This document shows positions 8,507 to 17,763 of a stretch of 64,000 bases of DNA, one piece after another. The notes under the pieces are model-generated. The model did no database searches, was not told the DNA's origin, and saw only the letters and a program-made list of their open reading frames with translations. Location: the NCBI GenBank assembly GCA_026708325.1, contig JAPOVC010000014.1:496001-560000 (forward strand), written 5' to 3'. The DNA comes from Anaerolineaceae bacterium (GTDB lineage Bacteria > Chloroflexota > Anaerolineae > Aggregatilineales > Phototrophicaceae). The translations under genes and the position numbers were made by a program. Position 1 is the first letter of the stretch. Each line of letters opens with the position of its first letter.

Positions 8507-9697
8507 TCACTGTGGAATCGTCAGGCTGGTCAGGTCCCGTGGATAGTAGGTCATGACCTCCACACCCTCTTCAGTAACCGCCACCGTGTCCGAGTGTCGG
8601 AAACCGCCCAATGCTGCGTCATAGAGACCCGGTTCCACCGTGAACACCATGCCCGGCAGCATGGGCGTGTCGTCACCGAAATCCAGGAAAGGGCCTTCAT
8701 GGTAGCGCAGGCCGATCGTGTGGCCGCTGTGGTGCCGCCAGTGAGACATCAGATCGTGTTGGCGAAAGTATTCGAGAACAACGCCGTCGACCCTTGAACA
8801 GGGCGCGCCGGGTTCCATCGCGCCGATAGCAGCATCCTGCAGCGCGACCATGTGGTCAAACAGGCGTTTGCAGGCATCGTTCGGCTCGCCAAGAAACATG
8901 GTGCGCTCGAGCTCGGAGTGGTAGCCCCAGACCGTCGCGCTGGCGCCGGTCACCAGGACGTCGCCGGCCTGAAAACGAATGTTGTTGGCTATGGCGTGCG
9001 GAATGGCGGCGTTGCGCCCGATTTGACCGCGATAGCCGGCGTGGGCGCCGGATCCGGAAAAGCCGCCCTGGGCACGGTAAACAGGCCCGATGGCCGCGTA
9101 CATGGCGAGTGTCGCCTCGTTGCTGGCGCGCATTTCAACCTCGGTTTCCGACGCACCGACCCTTGTGTAGTCCTGCAACAACTGGTGCGCCAGGTTGCCC
9201 CAGCGGCAGCTCTCGCGAATGCAATTCAGTTCCGCGGGACTCTTGACCGCCATCGAATCCTCGATGAAAGGGCGCACGTCCCGCAGCACGACGTCGGCCA
9301 CATCGGAAAGCGCCGGCCCGCGGTAGCCGAAGATCCAGGGATAGCCGTCGCCGTCGCCCCCCGTTTCCCCCTGGACGCCCATGTCCGCCAGCAGGGCCGC
9401 CATCTGTTGCAGGGGATGCACCTTGTCCGGGTATTCGTCGTAATGGGCGACGCGCTCCACGTCCGCCTCACCGCGGGCGTGTTCCAGTTCCAGGCGCGGC
9501 ACAAACAGGGCGCGCTCGCCGGCGCTGTTCATGACGAAGGCAATGGGTCGCTCCGTCGGTATGAAATCAAAGCCGGCGTAGTAGAGGATGTAGTCGCGTC
9601 CAAACAGGGTGACACCGGCGAGGTCGCGTTGCTGAAGGTGCTCCAGCAGCCGGTCGCAGCGTTCCTGCCGTTCAGCCACCGTGATTTCCAGTTTCAT
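8507..9697 (-). CDS. M24-family (pita-bread) hydrolase, creatinase-like
   Basis: A 396-residue protein with the N-terminal creatinase domain (about 1-150) followed by the pita-bread domain of Xaa-Pro peptidases. The ATG at 9697 was chosen because it has a strong GAGGAGAA site and matches family length; the open frame runs further upstream. The classical dimetal site is incomplete: the first Asp is replaced (TGAS before WGY), the second Asp is Glu (SELERT), and the last Glu is Ser (FRHSD). The His of GHTIG and the Glu of VEPGLY remain. This pattern recalls metal-free members such as creatinase or ectoine hydrolase rather than a true aminopeptidase. It probably forms an operon with the GGT-like gene. 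Confidence 0.8.
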   Translation of the reverse strand: MKLEITVAERQERCDRLLEHLQQRDLAGVTLFGRDYILYYAGFDFIPTERPIAFVMNSAGERALFVPRLELEHARGEADVERVAHYDEYPDKVHPLQQMAALLADMGVQGETGGDGDGYPWIFGYRGPALSDVADVVLRDVRPFIEDSMAVKSPAELNCIRESCRWGNLAHQLLQDYTRVGASETEVEMRASNEATLAMYAAIGPVYRAQGGFSGSGAHAGYRGQIGRNAAIPHAIANNIRFQAGDVLVTGASATVWGYHSELERTMFLGEPNDACKRLFDHMVALQDAAIGAMEPGAPCSRVDGVVLEYFRQHDLMSHWRHHSGHTIGLRYHEGPFLDFGDDTPMLPGMVFTVEPGLYDAALGGFRHSDTVAVTEEGVEVMTYYPRDLTSLTIPQ

Positions 9698-9805
9698 CCC
9701 GTTCTCCTCAAGGTCAGCGCAGGGCGAATTGTAGCGAAGCCGGGAGACACGGGCGACTGGTTGAATTGCCGCCATTTTTGACGCAGGATACACTGGAAAG
9801 CACAA

Positions 9806-10885
<1,080 letters not shown>

Positions 10886-10898
10886 CGGCGCTCCCGGC

Positions 10899-11843
10899 AT
10901 GCGCGCCCTGATGATCTTTCTGGATGGCATTGGGCTTGGGCCGAATGATCTGGACACCAATCCTTTCGCGGTTGCCAACACGCCGACACTCAACAGGCTG
11001 GCAAACGGTCATCGCTGGCTGGCCAACACCGGACGGCAGGAGAGCGAGCGCGCTGTCTTTCTTCCCGCGGACCCCTGCATGGGCGTCCCGGGCCGGCCGC
11101 AAAGCGCGACAGGTCAGGCCAGCATCTTCACCGGTCGCAACGTGCCGCAGCTGCTGGGCAAACATTACGGGCCGAAGCCGGACAGGGCGACGCGGGCCCT
11201 GCTCGCCGAAGACAATCTATTCAAACAAATCGTTTCACGGGAAAGGGATGCCGCCTTGCTGGAGGCCTATCCTGCCTCCTGGCACCGGGCGATCGACAGC
11301 GGCCGTCGCCTGCGCTCCAGTTACCAGCTCGCTGCCCACGAAGCTGGCGTTCGCATCCTCGATCAGGAGGACCTGCTGCGGGGCGATGCCCTTCCGGTGG
11401 ACTGGACGGGCGAGCACTGGCCGCGAAACCAGGGGCGGGAGTCGTTGCCCCGTCGGCAGCCGCTCGACGCCGGGGTACACCTGGTCCGTCTGGCGCAACG
11501 CCATGCCTTTTCGCTCTTCGCCCACTGGCCCAGCGACGTCATCGGGCACCGGGGAACGCTGGAAGAGGCCGTTTCCCTGCTGGAGCGCTTCGACGAGGTG
11601 ATGGCCGGCGTCCTTGAGGCCTGGGACGACAACGACGGGATGGTCATCATTTGCAGCGACCACGGCAACATGGAACACATCGGCGACCGGCGTCATACGC
11701 TCAATGACGTGCCCGTCGTCGTCATCGGCAAGGGCAGGGAGAGTTTCGACAAGGGCTTTCGCAGCCTGGCGGATATCGCGCCGCGCATTTGTGACGCCCT
11801 GCTTGCACCGGAAACGAAGCAGGGACGGGCCTCGGCAAACTAA
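10899..11843 (+). CDS. phosphoglyceromutase-like metalloenzyme (alkaline phosphatase superfamily)
   Basis: A 314-residue protein of the metalloenzyme superfamily that includes cofactor-independent phosphoglycerate mutase and phosphopentomutase. The metal ligands can be followed: Asp in FLDGIGLG at the N-terminus, the nucleophile region SATGQAS near residue 68, HWPSDVIGHRG, and SDHGN followed by a His in the C-terminal part. It is too short for a full iPGM (about 500 residues) and lacks the inserted second domain, so it is more likely a phosphatase or mutase for a small sugar phosphate. It is 13 bp after mtnA on the same strand, suggesting a shared transcript. Exact substrate unknown. Confidence 0.75.
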   Translation: MRALMIFLDGIGLGPNDLDTNPFAVANTPTLNRLANGHRWLANTGRQESERAVFLPADPCMGVPGRPQSATGQASIFTGRNVPQLLGKHYGPKPDRATRALLAEDNLFKQIVSRERDAALLEAYPASWHRAIDSGRRLRSSYQLAAHEAGVRILDQEDLLRGDALPVDWTGEHWPRNQGRESLPRRQPLDAGVHLVRLAQRHAFSLFAHWPSDVIGHRGTLEEAVSLLERFDEVMAGVLEAWDDNDGMVIICSDHGNMEHIGDRRHTLNDVPVVVIGKGRESFDKGFRSLADIAPRICDALLAPETKQGRASAN

Positions 11844-11855
11844 AGGGCGGCGGCG

Positions 11856-12983
11856 TTAGTCAGGTCCGAGGTTTTCGAGCAGCAATACGAAGGTCTTGCC
11901 CTTCAGTGCATTGCCTGGCGCTGCCACCCAGGGTTTGGCAATGATATCCGGCAGGCCATTACCGCACACATCGCCAACCACGGCTTCATGCCCTCCCAAA
12001 CCGGCATCGAGAATCACGTGCTCTCGCCAGGATCCGCCCAGGCCGTCCAGATTCTCCTGGATGAACCAGCGTGGCCGGCCATCACCCGCCACGTGCTCCA
12101 TCTCACAGGTGAATATGTCGCAATCGCCGTCGCCATCCAGGTCACCGACGTAAAGACTGTGATACGCGCCGCGCCGGGTCGCGTCGCCGTTGGGAATCTC
12201 GTGACGACGCCAGTTCTGCCCCCGGCCATCAAGGTTTTCCATCCACCACAGCTTGCCACCGGGTATCTCCGCGTCGCAGAACACAATGTCATTGCGCCCG
12301 TTGCGGTTCATGTCACACACAACGGCGCGCGTGGCGTCAAATGCAAAATATGGCTGGAAATCCGGCGGCGGATACGACGTTGGGCCGATCGGGCGGACCT
12401 GCCAGAAACTGGCATCGCCCCGCACGTTTTCGTACCAGACGTTGCTGCGGACGATATCCAGCGAACCGCTGCCGTTCAGGTCGCCGACGGCGGCGCCGGC
12501 GTGTACGGCAGGACCAATGACAGCCCAGGGCCACTTGTCCTCAGGTGAATTCGGAATCTTGTAACAGCGCAAATCGTTGCGGTCCGACATGGTGATGACT
12601 TCCGCCCGGCCGTCGCCGTCCAGATCGGCCGCGAGCACGTCATGGACACCCTCCAGGGCGGCATCGAACACGATCCGTTCAAAGGGACGATCCGGGTGAC
12701 GCGAATTGCGGTACCAGGCGCCGCCAGTGACCAGGTCCGGCCAGCCGTCGCCATCCACGTCCAGAACGCAAGCGCCGACGTCGGAGGGTGAGTCTTCCCC
12801 CAAAACGTGCCGCGTCCAGCTGCCATCCGAGCGCCGCCGGTAGCGAAAAATCGTCCCAAATTGTTGTCCGGTCACGAACTCGGGGATCCCGTCGCGATCG
12901 AAGTCGGCGAGCGCCGTTTGCGCGTAGAAGCGCCCTGGCAGGGAGTCGTCAATCAATTGCTGGCGGAAGCGAAAACGGGTCAT
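11856..12983 (-). CDS. FG-GAP/VCBS repeat propeller protein without signal peptide (P1)
   Basis: A 375-residue beta-propeller-type protein with about seven repeats of the calcium-loop form DxDGDGxxD/E (for example ADFDRDGIPEFVTG, LDVDGDGWPDLVTG, ADLDGDGRAEVI, GDLNGSGSLDIV). The start at 12983 (MTRFRF) follows GGGGGAC and sits 14 bp after the preceding stop. There is no signal peptide or membrane segment, unusual for FG-GAP proteins, which are mostly exported. The C-terminal third carries a signature shared with three other propellers in the window: HSL near a GDLDGDG loop, then CEM, then GGHEA, then IIAKPW. It is the last gene of the operon that holds the sulfatase and Opp-type importer. Intracellular sugar processing is an inference from context. 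Confidence 0.75.
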   Translation of the reverse strand: MTRFRFRQQLIDDSLPGRFYAQTALADFDRDGIPEFVTGQQFGTIFRYRRRSDGSWTRHVLGEDSPSDVGACVLDVDGDGWPDLVTGGAWYRNSRHPDRPFERIVFDAALEGVHDVLAADLDGDGRAEVITMSDRNDLRCYKIPNSPEDKWPWAVIGPAVHAGAAVGDLNGSGSLDIVRSNVWYENVRGDASFWQVRPIGPTSYPPPDFQPYFAFDATRAVVCDMNRNGRNDIVFCDAEIPGGKLWWMENLDGRGQNWRRHEIPNGDATRRGAYHSLYVGDLDGDGDCDIFTCEMEHVAGDGRPRWFIQENLDGLGGSWREHVILDAGLGGHEAVVGDVCGNGLPDIIAKPWVAAPGNALKGKTFVLLLENLGPD

Positions 12984-12997
12984 CCAGTCCCCCGGAT

Positions 12998-14140
12998 TCA
13001 GCCAAATTCGGGCAGCCACAAATGAATCGCGTCTACGTCTGGCGGGCGGGGCGCATTGGAGCGCAGACTGCGAAAGGGCTTGCAAACAATCCCTGTCAAG
13101 CCGTCAAGCCGAATCGCCTTTGACTCATGTGTGCCCAGGCCCGCGTCGATGACTTGTTCCTGCAAACGCCCCTGCCGGTTGTACCAGATGCACTGGGCCG
13201 GCGGATGTTCATCCTGCCCGGCCGGGTCTCCCAGTTCCCCTACAAACAGGTCGGGTGCTCCGTCGCCATCGAAATCTGCGACGATCAGGGAGTGCGGATC
13301 AAGCAGGTCATCGCGCAGGACTTCCACCTGCCACAGCGCGGTCAAGTCATCGCCGGGACGACAGCGCGCCACGCGGCCGAATCGACTGCGTCCCTGGCGC
13401 GGTCCGTAGATAGTGGCATCGCCTTCCGACAATATGATTTCCGGTCTGCCGTCTCCCCTGAAATCGGCGACGGCGACCCGCGGCGACAGGAATCCTTCAG
13501 CGAAGGGAAAGCGCTGCCAGTCTCCACCAGGTTTCGGAGGAGGACGATACCAGGACTGACCGGCCACGAGCTCCAGGCGCCCGTCACCATCCAGGTCCGC
13601 TGCAGCGAGGCCCTCCTCGCGCAAGCCGTTGGCAACGACCTGCACGTCGGGCCAGGGCGAAACGGTCGGGTCCTGCGGGACCGGGGCACAAAACAGTGCG
13701 TCACCCAGCTGGTTCCAGAAGTACACTTCCGGCCGGCCGTCGCCATCAATATCCGCAACCAGCTGGTCATGGGACATGGGACCGGGCATGCGGAAAATTT
13801 CCCGCCCGATCCAGGGTTGGGTGGCATCTGGCGGGTTTTCCCACCAGAAGACGCAATTGTCACTCGCCGGCGTGCCGGCCACGAAGTCCAGTCGACCGCT
13901 GCCGTTGATGTCGGCAAGATAGCCGCCGGCCGCGAGCGGCTGTCCCTCGCCGATGACGTGGCGTTGCCAACTGCCATCTGCCGCCCGACCAAGCCAGAAC
14001 AACTCCGCACGCGGCCCCCGACTGGCAATCACGATGTCCTCGACGCCATTGCCGGAGACGTCGCCAACGACGCAGATCGTACGCTCACCCGGCGGTCCGC
14101 AGTAAATCCGGTGGCGCCGCCAGCGCGGCAGTTCAGTCAT
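12998..14140 (-). CDS. FG-GAP/VCBS repeat propeller protein without signal peptide (P2)
   Basis: A 380-residue propeller protein with six calcium-loop repeats (GDVSGNGVEDIV, ADINGSGRLDFV, ADIDGDGRPEVY, ADLDGDGRLELV, ADFRGDGRPEII, ADFDGDGAPDLF). It is clearly paralogous over its whole length to the protein at 33818-34951, repeat by repeat. The shared signature is present: DPHSLIVADFDGDG, VGELGDP, GTHESKA, IVCKPF. The ATG overlaps the sulfatase stop by 8 bp, which suggests coupled translation. No signal peptide is visible, so it is expected in the cytosol. Function unknown; a lyase, dehydratase or hydrolase acting on a sugar is a hypothesis only. Confidence 0.78.
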   Translation of the reverse strand: MTELPRWRRHRIYCGPPGERTICVVGDVSGNGVEDIVIASRGPRAELFWLGRAADGSWQRHVIGEGQPLAAGGYLADINGSGRLDFVAGTPASDNCVFWWENPPDATQPWIGREIFRMPGPMSHDQLVADIDGDGRPEVYFWNQLGDALFCAPVPQDPTVSPWPDVQVVANGLREEGLAAADLDGDGRLELVAGQSWYRPPPKPGGDWQRFPFAEGFLSPRVAVADFRGDGRPEIILSEGDATIYGPRQGRSRFGRVARCRPGDDLTALWQVEVLRDDLLDPHSLIVADFDGDGAPDLFVGELGDPAGQDEHPPAQCIWYNRQGRLQEQVIDAGLGTHESKAIRLDGLTGIVCKPFRSLRSNAPRPPDVDAIHLWLPEFG

Positions 14141-15488
14141 GGCCTTGCTCCCACTCTGCCGCCGTCAACAGGGCTTCGCCTGGCGAAATACTGTCCGTGT
14201 CGTTTAACAGCGATCCCGGCGCCGCAGGAATTCGCCCGCTCAACAGGGGATCATCACTCGCCAGCATCCAGCGCTCCAGTCCGCGACGCATATCAGCCAA
14301 CACCGCCGCATGGGCAGGATCCGACGCCAGATTCACCCTTTCTGCCCGGTCCAGCAACAGGTCATGCAGACGCTCTTCAGCAAGTTCCAGTGCCGGCCAG
14401 CCGGACTCCATCCACAGGGATTTCGACGGGCTGTCCTCCACGTTGCACAGGACCGGTTCCCGCCGGGTGTCAAAGCGTCGAATGTATTTCCAGCGTTCGC
14501 TGCGCAGGGAGCGCTGAGGTTCCCAGGCGGCGTGATAGTTGATTTCTGCGAACAAGGCCTCGTACAATCCCCCGCCCTTTCTGCGCAACAGGGGCAGAAG
14601 TGACTTCCCCTGCAGCCAGTCCGGAAAGGGAATGCCCAGCAGATCGCACAGCGTCGGAAAAAGGTCCAGATGGGAGACCAGTGCATCCACTTCCAGCCCT
14701 GCGTCAAATCCTCCCGGTCCGCCAATGATCAAGGGGACACCAAGCCCCAAATCACTCAGGGTGCACTTCATGCCAGGGAAGGGCGGGCCATGGTCACTGG
14801 TGAAGATGACCAGCGTGTCGTCCCTTAGACCTGCCGCCGCCAGGCAGTCCAGCACGTCGCCGATGCCCCCGTCCAGGACTTCCAGGCTGGCGTGAAAGCC
14901 CGCCATGTCACGCCGCGTGTCCGGCGAGGCCGCCATGGGCACTGCGGCGTGGCAAAGCCGGTCCACCGGTTCCGCGTGGGGAAACGGGCGATGGGTCTCA
15001 AAAAAGCCCAGAGACATGAAGAAGGGCTGTTCTGGCGGGCTACGGAAAAACTCGCAGGCGGATTGTACGACAGCCTCCGCCCGGGGAGCGTCAAGCACCG
15101 TGCCTGGCGGATGGCCCGGCGGCGGCGTACCCAACGCCGCCAGCTGATCGTAGCCGAGTACACGGACATCACGCGCCAGGTGTTGTACGCCCACAAGGGC
15201 CGTGAAATAGCCGTATGCCTTAAGCGTATAACAAAGGTGTTGGCGATAATCATTCAGGGCGAAGCCGCGGTGCGCCAGACCGGTCATACCGCAACTGTGC
15301 GGCATTTGTCCGGTCATGAGTCCGGCGCGGGCCGGCGAGCACATTGGCGCCACACAAAAGGCCGTGCGAAAGTTTACTCCCTCCTGCGCCAGTTGCATCA
15401 GGGCGGGCATACGCACATGGTGTCCCAGGGGCTCGATACAACGCCCGGTATCGTGCGAATGGATGAGGAGGATGTTTGGTCGATTCAC
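14133..15488 (-). CDS. sulfatase (formylglycine type)
   Basis: A 451-residue sulfatase of the alkaline phosphatase superfamily. It opens with RPNILLIHSHDTGR and carries the active-site signature CSPARAGLMTG (Cys about residue 50) that a formylglycine-generating enzyme would convert. Further metal-site blocks are FTSDHGPPFPGMK and the conserved HRGFALNDY region. The GTG at 15488 was chosen: it begins at the conserved N-terminus and forms a GTGA overlap with the upstream propeller gene, while an in-frame extension upstream runs through that gene. No signal peptide is visible, so it probably desulfates imported sugars in the cytosol, which fits its place in an importer operon. No maturase (FGE) gene is in the window. 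Confidence 0.88.
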   Translation of the reverse strand: MNRPNILLIHSHDTGRCIEPLGHHVRMPALMQLAQEGVNFRTAFCVAPMCSPARAGLMTGQMPHSCGMTGLAHRGFALNDYRQHLCYTLKAYGYFTALVGVQHLARDVRVLGYDQLAALGTPPPGHPPGTVLDAPRAEAVVQSACEFFRSPPEQPFFMSLGFFETHRPFPHAEPVDRLCHAAVPMAASPDTRRDMAGFHASLEVLDGGIGDVLDCLAAAGLRDDTLVIFTSDHGPPFPGMKCTLSDLGLGVPLIIGGPGGFDAGLEVDALVSHLDLFPTLCDLLGIPFPDWLQGKSLLPLLRRKGGGLYEALFAEINYHAAWEPQRSLRSERWKYIRRFDTRREPVLCNVEDSPSKSLWMESGWPALELAEERLHDLLLDRAERVNLASDPAHAAVLADMRRGLERWMLASDDPLLSGRIPAAPGSLLNDTDSISPGEALLTAAEWEQGHD

Positions 15489-17716
15489 CCACGGTCCCCG
15501 TTGGCGGCAGTCCAAAGGTGGACGTAACGACTGTCGCGCCAGCCATGGCTCACGATCCCCTGCACCCCTGGCGCAAGGGTGATCAGGCGGGTCCCGTCGT
15601 GATGTTCGAAGCGATTGTCCAGTTCCCGCCTCGTCCATGCCCTGCCCCGCTCGTCGGCCTTGCTGTAGACGTAGAGCTTGCACTGGTTGCGATAGGGCCA
15701 GAAGGGATCGTGCTCGGCCGCAATGACTTCGGGCTGGCCATCACCGTCCAGGTCAGCCACCTCCACGGAATGCGGGCAGCGCATGATGTCGATGACATGC
15801 ATGGGCCAGGGGACATCCCGCGGGTCCGGCGGGCATTCAAACCAGGCAAGCTTCGAGAAGGTCGCCACACGGCTTTCGAAATCAAGCACTTCCTCTCCGA
15901 GGACAACATCAAGGCGACCGTTGCCGTTGATATCCTGGACCCGCAGACGCGCGCTGTAGAAGTCCGCGTCGCCGACGAAGCGGTGGGGGTGGAACTCGCC
16001 ATCGCCCTGGTTCTCCAGCCAATAGGGTCCGGCCACCACGTCCAGCAGGCCGTTTCCGGTGAGGTCGACGGGGACCATTTCCTCGCCATAAACAATTTCC
16101 GCAAGGGTGCGAACCGGCCAGGGACCGGAGCGCAGGTTCTGCGGCACTTCAAAAAGCTGGGGATAGTGCTCCCTGCCCTGATTGGCGCTGTGCCAGGAAG
16201 CGATCAACGCCAGTCCACCGTCTGGCAGGAGTGGCGCGACCGCGTTGCCATGCGGCCAATCGCCACCGCCCACGCCGATCGGATATTCTCTCCACTCGCC
16301 CTGCAGGGGATCGATGGCCTTCAGCCACACGAGTTCGTTCGAGAGCCCCGGCGCGCCCGCCTCCATGCCTCCGGCGGGGGTCCGGGTGGCAATCAATTCG
16401 TTACGCCCGTCGCCATCCAGGTCATATGCTGCGATGACCTGCGCGACTCCCGGAATGTGACGACGTTCCCAGTCCGGATTGCGATACCACCAGCGACCGC
16501 AAATGACGTCTTCAAGGCCATCGCCATCCACGTCGGCGGCGAGGATGTCCGTGCCCGTCGCCGGCTTGTCGCGGTCGATAAAGAGGTGCCGCCAGTCCTT
16601 CAGCGGGTTCCGGTCTTCTTTTGCGGCCTTCCAGATGGTGACCCGTGGCCGCCAGCACTCCTTGCCCACAATTTCAACCTCGCCATCGCCGTCAATGTCT
16701 ACGGCCATGCCCTCGTGGGTACCGGCCCCCTGAGAGAGCATCTCGCGCTCCCAGCTGCGGCCCTTGTCCGGCGAGGTGTAAAGAAGCAGTCGCGCGTCAT
16801 GATTGTATGGCGGGCTCCAGCCGCCCTGGGCCATCTCCCCGACAAAAATCTTGATTGCGTCGCCATCCTTCCAGGCGCTGAGCGAATGGGAATAGAGCAA
16901 GGGCGTTTCCTCCAGGCGATGTTCCACCCAGGGGCGTTCCGGACTCCGGGCCAGACGGTTTTCGAACCATGACAGACGTCCGTCCATGTATTCCGAGTCA
17001 GTAATGACCAGGTCGTCATGGCCGTTGCCGGTGATGTCGATGGCCGCGACACGACACATTTCGCGAAATGACGGCGCCCAGGTGCGCATCTCCCAGGGGC
17101 CGGACCAGGGGCCGTCGGCCGGCATGGTGAGCCAGACGGGACCGGCAACGATTTCCAGACGGCCATCGCCGTCAAGATCCGAGGCGGCTATGCCTTCCGT
17201 GAAGTTGCCGCTCATGGCCTCGTGCTTGCGCCAGGGCGCGGACTCATCCTCGTCGGGCCTGTAAATGAATATGCCGGGGACCGGGCAATAGGCGGCGTTT
17301 GCCACCAGTTCATTGCGGCCATCGCCATCAATGTCGGCGAAGCAGACGTCGTGCGCGCCGCCATTGCAATGGGGATCGATGACCTGCATCGTCCAGGGAC
17401 CGTCCAGCGAGTCCCCTGGCCGAAAGCGAACAATCATCCAGCGGTCGTCGTGTTCGGAATCCTTCAGTCCGCAGACCGCTTCCAATATGCCGTCTCCGGC
17501 GATGTCTTCCAGCACCAGCCCAACGTGAACGTGGCCCTCGGCAACAACGCCCCGCTCAAATGTGTCCGGCCGGTACCAAAGCAGGCCGCCCTCGCCGCCG
17601 ACCAGCAATTCAATGTGTCCGTCCCCGTCAACGTCGCCTGCCGCCAACGCCCCCAACATTTCCACGGGCGGATTGCCGTCCAGCACCAGCAGTTCCCAGG
17701 CGTTTTTGATCGACAT
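15485..17716 (-). CDS. large FG-GAP/VCBS repeat propeller protein without signal peptide (P3)
   Basis: A 743-residue protein with about eleven DxDGDG-type loops (among them GDVDGDGHIELL, ADIDGDGRNELV, SDLDGDGRLEIV, ADVDGDGLEDVI, QDINGNGRLDVV, ADLDGDGQPEVI), enough for two propellers. The shared signature lies in mid-protein at the end of the presumed first propeller: YSHSLSAWKDGD, VGEMAQG, GTHEGMA, IVGKECW. The second half ends with FEHHDGTR and a SHGWRDSRYVHLW segment. The start has GGGAGAG at good spacing and no signal peptide. It overlaps the downstream sulfatase start by 4 bp (GTGA). Domain doubling suggests fusion of two related units. Confidence 0.78.
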   Translation of the reverse strand: MSIKNAWELLVLDGNPPVEMLGALAAGDVDGDGHIELLVGGEGGLLWYRPDTFERGVVAEGHVHVGLVLEDIAGDGILEAVCGLKDSEHDDRWMIVRFRPGDSLDGPWTMQVIDPHCNGGAHDVCFADIDGDGRNELVANAAYCPVPGIFIYRPDEDESAPWRKHEAMSGNFTEGIAASDLDGDGRLEIVAGPVWLTMPADGPWSGPWEMRTWAPSFREMCRVAAIDITGNGHDDLVITDSEYMDGRLSWFENRLARSPERPWVEHRLEETPLLYSHSLSAWKDGDAIKIFVGEMAQGGWSPPYNHDARLLLYTSPDKGRSWEREMLSQGAGTHEGMAVDIDGDGEVEIVGKECWRPRVTIWKAAKEDRNPLKDWRHLFIDRDKPATGTDILAADVDGDGLEDVICGRWWYRNPDWERRHIPGVAQVIAAYDLDGDGRNELIATRTPAGGMEAGAPGLSNELVWLKAIDPLQGEWREYPIGVGGGDWPHGNAVAPLLPDGGLALIASWHSANQGREHYPQLFEVPQNLRSGPWPVRTLAEIVYGEEMVPVDLTGNGLLDVVAGPYWLENQGDGEFHPHRFVGDADFYSARLRVQDINGNGRLDVVLGEEVLDFESRVATFSKLAWFECPPDPRDVPWPMHVIDIMRCPHSVEVADLDGDGQPEVIAAEHDPFWPYRNQCKLYVYSKADERGRAWTRRELDNRFEHHDGTRLITLAPGVQGIVSHGWRDSRYVHLWTAANGDRG

Positions 17717-17763
17717 CGTTTCTCTCCCTGCCCTGCTATCTGCAGATTCATAACGTTGACAGG

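Noticed and set aside
13127-14542. 471-residue open frame on the plus strand
   Set aside because: Antisense to P2 and the sulfatase; no family features and no ribosome site.
15476-16972. 498-residue open frame on the plus strand
   Set aside because: Antisense to P3. The repeated DxDGDG loops on the other strand create repeated antisense patterns that mimic a repeat protein.
11856-17716. FG-GAP proteins as integrin-like surface adhesins
   Set aside because: None has a signal peptide, membrane anchor or sorting domain, and their neighbours are intracellular enzymes.
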